The translations under genes were made by a program, and so were the position numbers. A stretch of DNA of 8,879 nucleotides from Bacteroidaceae bacterium. GTDB lineage: Bacteria > Bacteroidota > Bacteroidia > Bacteroidales > Bacteroidaceae. The stretch lies in the NCBI GenBank assembly GCA_017628775.1, contig JAGBYN010000092.1, positions 1-8,879 of the forward strand, given 5' to 3'. Positions 5,968 to 8,879 of this stretch are shown piece after piece; positions within the stretch are counted from its first letter, which is position 1, and each line of letters opens with the position of its first letter. The notes below the pieces were generated by a model. The model made no database searches. It was given only the letters and a program-made list of their open reading frames with translations, and had not been told where the DNA came from.

Positions 5968-6932
5968 CAGCTTAAGCTCGCCAACATCTGCTTGAGCACA
6001 ACGCTGGCTGATATTTCGCGGTTTGCCGCTTCAGGAATCACCAGCGATTGAGGCGATTCAATCACACTGTCGGTAACCACCACATTACGACGCACGGGCA
6101 AGCAATGCATAAAGTGGGCATTGTTCGTCACCGCCATTTGACGGTCGCTCACCGTCCAGTCGGGATCGTTGCAAAGGATCTTTCCGTAGTTTTCAGGACA
6201 GGTCACACCAGGGCAACTCCAGTTCTTGGCATACACGAAATCAGCGCCTTCAAAGGCTTTCATCTGATCATACTCCACACGAGCATCGCCCACGAACAAA
6301 GGATCGAGTTCGTAGCCTTTTGGATGGGTAATCACCAAATCGTAGTTGGCATAGCGCATCCACTCTGCAAAGCTATTGGGCACCGCTTGTGGCAATGCCT
6401 TGGGGTGAGGCGCCCAGGTGAGAACGACCTTCGGACGAGCCGTTTTCTTATACTCTTCAATGGTGATTAAATCGGCAAACCCTTGAAGGGGGTGTGCCGT
6501 CGCACTTTCCATAGAGAACACGGGCTTGCCGCTGTACTTGATGAACTGATTGAGGATATTCTCAGTATAGTCGTCCGCACGGTTCGTCAAACCTGCGAAG
6601 GTGCGCACACCGATAAGGTCGCAGAACGACGACATCACGGGAATAGCTTCAAGGAGGTGCTCGCTGCGGTCACCATCCATCACCACGCCACGTTCGGTTT
6701 CCAACTTCCATGCTCCCTGGTTCACGTCAAGCACAATCACATCCAACCCTAAGTTGCGCGCGGCTTTCTGGGTGGACAGGCGCGTGCGCAAACTGTTGTT
6801 GAAGAATACCAACAATACGGTTTTGTGCTTACCGAGTTGTTCGAAATGATAACGATCATCCTTGATGAGTCGAGCTGCCTCCAAAGCTTCTGAGAGATTG
6901 CCAATATCCGAGGCGTGAAGGAATGTATTCAT
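5967..6932 (-). CDS. argF': N-succinyl-L-ornithine carbamoyltransferase
   Basis: The enzyme transfers carbamoyl from carbamoyl phosphate to N-succinylornithine in the Bacteroidetes arginine pathway, instead of ornithine itself. The 321 residues show the carbamoyl-phosphate motif SLRTR (47-51), GAWKLE (73-78), HPLQ (147-150), a proline-rich stretch PHPKALPQAVPNS (175-187), KNW (236-238) and HCLPVRR (276-282). The sequence closely resembles what I remember of the characterised Bacteroides fragilis enzyme throughout. These enzymes have a trefoil-knotted chain formed around the proline-rich region. Residue 90, which in family studies decides succinyl (Pro) versus acetyl (Glu) substrate, is Ser here. 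A cysteine-containing insertion lies at 239-246 (SCPGVTCP) relative to the remembered B. fragilis sequence. It heads a two-gene unit with the esterase and is transcribed from the divergent gap at 6933-7049. Transcarbamylase identity is very secure; succinyl specificity is a strong inference. Confidence 0.93.
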   Translation of the reverse strand: MNTFLHASDIGNLSEALEAARLIKDDRYHFEQLGKHKTVLLVFFNNSLRTRLSTQKAARNLGLDVIVLDVNQGAWKLETERGVVMDGDRSEHLLEAIPVMSSFCDLIGVRTFAGLTNRADDYTENILNQFIKYSGKPVFSMESATAHPLQGFADLITIEEYKKTARPKVVLTWAPHPKALPQAVPNSFAEWMRYANYDLVITHPKGYELDPLFVGDARVEYDQMKAFEGADFVYAKNWSCPGVTCPENYGKILCNDPDWTVSDRQMAVTNNAHFMHCLPVRRNVVVTDSVIESPQSLVIPEAANREISASVVLKQMLASLS

Positions 6933-6986
6933 AATTTTTCGTATTGCTTTATATTTATTTATATTTATGTTTTAACGATGTTCGTA

Positions 6987-6994
6987 CAAAAATA
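6987..6994 (-). promoter_or_regulatory. Candidate -7 box for the transcarbamylase-esterase unit
   Basis: On the minus strand this is TATTTTTG, matching TAnnTTTG at all fixed positions. It lies 55 bases before the ATG at 6932, giving a leader of about 45-50 nt. A -33 TTTG is not clear. Confidence 0.55.
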
Positions 6995-6995
6995 C

Positions 6996-7003
6996 TAAAT
7001 TTG
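6996..7003 (+). promoter_or_regulatory. Candidate -7 box for the thioredoxin-like gene and mnmA
   Basis: TAAATTTG matches TAnnTTTG at all fixed positions and is followed by GCATCATAC, a common initiation context in Bacteroidetes. It sits one base from the minus-strand box, and predicts a leader of about 40 nt before the ATG at 7050. No clear -33 TTTG is seen. Confidence 0.6.
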
Positions 7004-7049
7004 CATCATACATTGAAGTTCTAACCAACAAAAAATATTCTATTTAAGT

Positions 7050-7616
7050 ATGAAGAAACTATTTATCACCCTTGCCGCAGCAATCTTCACTATGGGTTGC
7101 TATGCTCAAGATGAACAGAAGACCAACAACAAGGCAACAATTGTTGGTGTGCAAGTAACCGCTGATGCAGCTAAGAAAAAGCCAACCATCAAAACAATTG
7201 ATACTAAGGTGGCAGGCGGCGAAAAGATATTGGCTGAGATCGTGAAGCAAAACAAGGATAAGGTGTTGCTCATCGATTTCTGGGCCACATGGTGTGGTCC
7301 CTGCCGCATGGCAATGAAGCAGATTGACGAGATCAAAGATGCACTCGTTGAAAAGGGTTGCGTGTTCGTGTACGTCACTGGCGAGACATCACCCCTTGAA
7401 AAGTGGAACCCTATGATTGAAAACATCGATGGCGTGCACTACCGCTTAAGCAACAAGCAATGGGGCGAGCTGTGCACTTCACTGAGTCTGCGCGGTATTC
7501 CCTCTTACATGATCATCAATGCCGATGGCACTCGCGCTTACGACAACTTTGCAACAGGTGGTTACCCTGGCAGCGAAGTATTGAAGAATGAAGTTGAAGT
7601 GGCGCTCACAAAATAA
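7050..7616 (+). CDS. Exported thioredoxin-fold protein (TlpA/ResA-like)
   Basis: This is probably a periplasmic or membrane-anchored thiol-disulfide protein. The 188 residues start with a signal peptide: MKK, a hydrophobic core LFITLAAAIFTM (4-15), then GCYAQDE. Cleavage after CYA (residue 19) by signal peptidase I is likely. C17 in TMGC could be a lipoprotein cysteine, but Thr at -3 is a poor lipobox. A low-complexity linker (20-55) precedes the thioredoxin domain: VLLIDFWATWCGPCRMAMK (72-90) with active-site WCGPC (81-85), and the cis-proline loop RGIPSYMI with P151. Asp and Gly before the first Cys-facing strand fit an active redox protein. Three further cysteines exist (C17, C104, C142). 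It is 33 bases upstream of mnmA with no terminator between, so the two are probably co-transcribed. Substrate or partner is unknown. Confidence 0.88.
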   Translation: MKKLFITLAAAIFTMGCYAQDEQKTNNKATIVGVQVTADAAKKKPTIKTIDTKVAGGEKILAEIVKQNKDKVLLIDFWATWCGPCRMAMKQIDEIKDALVEKGCVFVYVTGETSPLEKWNPMIENIDGVHYRLSNKQWGELCTSLSLRGIPSYMIINADGTRAYDNFATGGYPGSEVLKNEVEVALTK

Positions 7617-7649
7617 GTTCACAGACCCCACACTTAAATCCATACATTA

Positions 7650-8747
7650 ATGTCTCGAGTACTGGTGGCCATGTCGGGTGGCGTGGATAGTTCCGCAGTA
7701 TGCCTGCTGCTTCGTGATGCTGGACATGAAGTGGTAGGCATGACCATGCGTGTGTATGACCTACCCCAACAATTTACGGAAAACAACGACGAACCCGACT
7801 TTATCATTAAAGCCCGTAAGTTAGCCCAGCATCTGGGCATTGAGCACCACGTGGTGGATGTTCGAGAGGAGTTCCGACGCACCATCGTGCAAAACTTTTT
7901 AGATGAGTACAGCAACGGAAGGACGCCAAATCCTTGCGTGCTGTGCAACCGCGACTTCAAATTTCGCCTGCTCAGCGAAATGGCGCAGCAATACCATTGC
8001 GAATTAATGGCCACAGGGCACTACGTCAAGAAGGTGGTTCACGACCACAAGCATTTCCTGCTGATGGGCGACGATCTTCGTAAGGACCAATCGTACTTCC
8101 TGTGGCGAGTGCCGCAAGACACGCTTCAGCGTTGCATCTTTCCCTTGGGCGAAATGGAAAAGACTGAAGTAAGGAAATATCTGGATGAGAAAGGATTTGA
8201 AGTCCACGCCAAGCAATCGGAGTCGATGGAGATTTGCTTTGTTGAAGCCGACTACCGCGACTTTCTACGCCAGCAACGACCTGAGTTGGCTGAAACGGTG
8301 CGCGGAGGTAACTTCGTGGATAACAGCGGCCGTAAATTAGGCGAACATCTTGGTGTGCCCTTCTACACGGTGGGCCAACGCAAAGGGCTGGGCATTGCCT
8401 TGGGTAAGCCCGCCTACGTGCTACGCTTGAATGCCGCTAAAAACACCATTGTTTTAGGCGATGAAGCCGACCTTCTGACGTCGGTGTTTTTCATCGAAGA
8501 CCCTGTGTTTGTGGATGAAGCAGAAGCCTTTGCCCACGAAGCACTCACCGTGAGGGTGCGCTACCACAGCAAACCCGTGGCGTGCCGCATGGAACGCTTG
8601 CCCGACACCCACCTCATCCTGGTGCGCACGCAGCAACCCGTTTCAGCCATCACTCCCGGACAAAGCGCCGTATTCTACATCGGCAATCGCTTAGTGGGCG
8701 GTGCCATCATTGCCAACCAAAAGGGCATTGGCGCCTATGGCGGTTAG
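7650..8747 (+). CDS. mnmA: tRNA-specific 2-thiouridylase
   Basis: MnmA adenylates and thiolates C2 of the wobble uridine U34 in tRNAs for Lys, Glu and Gln. The 365 residues start with the PP-loop ATP site VAMSGGVDSS (6-15). RTPNPCVLCNRDFKF (91-105) carries the catalytic Cys at C99, and ESMEICFVEADYRDFL (191-206) the second at C196. ATGHY (121-125), KDQSYFLW (145-152) and YTVGQRKGLGIA (239-250) are further family blocks, the last from the central domain. A C-terminal beta-barrel domain ends with GGAIIA (350-355). The length is normal. C96 replaces the Asp99 of the E. coli enzyme, giving a C-x-x-C plus C arrangement. Bacteroidetes often encode more than one MnmA, so this may be one of several. 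It follows the thioredoxin-like gene by 33 bases and ends six bases before the next repeat array begins. Confidence 0.95.
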   Translation: MSRVLVAMSGGVDSSAVCLLLRDAGHEVVGMTMRVYDLPQQFTENNDEPDFIIKARKLAQHLGIEHHVVDVREEFRRTIVQNFLDEYSNGRTPNPCVLCNRDFKFRLLSEMAQQYHCELMATGHYVKKVVHDHKHFLLMGDDLRKDQSYFLWRVPQDTLQRCIFPLGEMEKTEVRKYLDEKGFEVHAKQSESMEICFVEADYRDFLRQQRPELAETVRGGNFVDNSGRKLGEHLGVPFYTVGQRKGLGIALGKPAYVLRLNAAKNTIVLGDEADLLTSVFFIEDPVFVDEAEAFAHEALTVRVRYHSKPVACRMERLPDTHLILVRTQQPVSAITPGQSAVFYIGNRLVGGAIIANQKGIGAYGG

Positions 8748-8772
8748 AAAGTTGAGAGAGGAGAGAACAGAG

Positions 8773-8800
8773 TTGAGAGTTTAGAGTTGAGAGTTTAGAG
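8773..8800. repeat. Four tandem 7-bp units after mnmA
   Basis: TTGAGAG, TTTAGAG, TTGAGAG, TTTAGAG follow each other without gaps. Related but irregular units (GTTGAGAG, GAGAGAACAGAG) fill 8751-8772. The array lies directly past the mnmA stop codon. Confidence 0.9.
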
Positions 8801-8879
8801 AATCCATCCGGCATGTAGGGGCCGATCACCGTGTCGGCCCGTCGTGGATTAACCGTCAATCCATTAATCACCGTGTCGG
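8801..8879. repeat. Second locus of the CCATCCGG / GGGCCGA-hairpin module (cut by window edge)
   Basis: CCATCCGG is at 8804-8811 and the hairpin at 8819-8840. The 49 bases 8797-8845 are identical to 4972-5020 upstream of xseA. From 8834 the sequence instead follows the decayed unit at 5052-5080 (28 of 29 bases). A new partial unit ATCACCGTGTCGG (8867-8879) starts at the window edge, so the array continues beyond it. Confidence 0.92.

Noticed and set aside
6048..6470. 140-codon plus-strand reading frame
   Set aside because: It is antisense to the succinylornithine transcarbamylase gene, which is intact and highly conserved.
7095..7103. Lipoprotein signal (TMGC) in the thioredoxin-like protein
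   Set aside because: Thr rather than Leu/Val/Ile at -3 and Met at -2 make a poor lipobox, and CYA-Q offers a good signal peptidase I site; kept only as an alternative.

Overview
The window looks like chromosomal DNA from a Bacteroidales bacterium, probably close to Prevotella. Four things suggest this. There is an N-succinylornithine-type transcarbamylase, an arginine route characteristic of Bacteroidetes. Good matches to the Bacteroidetes -7 box (TAnnTTTG) lie in two of the divergent intergenic gaps. Start codons have no Shine-Dalgarno sequence ahead of them. The Mrp and TrmB proteins carry what I recall as Bacteroidetes-type variant motifs. Genus is a guess; no rRNA or other phylogenetic marker is present.

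Layout. Positions 1-729 (minus) hold the N-terminal part of a MATE multidrug transporter that runs off the left edge. Divergent from it is mrp (909-2009, plus), a P-loop ATPase of Fe-S cluster handling. Convergent with mrp is trmB (2153-2932, minus), the tRNA m7G46 methyltransferase; a 36-bp perfect inverted repeat sits between their 3' ends. A 467-bp non-coding block (2933-3399) is built from reshuffled copies of a small repeat. Then come xseB and xseA (3400-4841, minus, 4-bp overlap), the two exonuclease VII subunits. A second repeat-rich spacer (4842-5358) follows. Next is a two-gene minus-strand unit: the succinylornithine transcarbamylase gene (5967-6932) and, overlapping it by one base, a YqiA-type esterase gene (5359-5967). 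Two back-to-back -7 boxes separate this unit from a plus-strand pair: a secreted thioredoxin-like protein (7050-7616) and mnmA (7650-8747), the tRNA 2-thiouridylase. The right edge (8748-8879) is another copy of the repeat module seen upstream of xseA.

How the genes relate. This is mostly housekeeping: tRNA modification (trmB, mnmA), DNA repair (xseAB), arginine synthesis, Fe-S handling (mrp), envelope redox (thioredoxin-like) and efflux (MATE). I see no phage, defence, conjugation or secondary-metabolite system. The unusual content is in the spacers. Several use the same plan: an array of 7-bp repeats followed by CCATCCGG and, in three cases, by a GGGCCGA/TCGGCCC hairpin. The repeat unit differs between sites (GAGTACA or TTGAGAG) but the plan is kept. 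A further spacer uses an 8-bp relative (AATTAGAG) within a 95-bp unit that has imperfect terminal inverted repeats. Among proteins, three active-site details deserve a look: Mrp lacks the CxxC motif, MnmA has Cys where E. coli has Asp99, and the transcarbamylase has Ser at the residue that sets succinyl versus acetyl preference.
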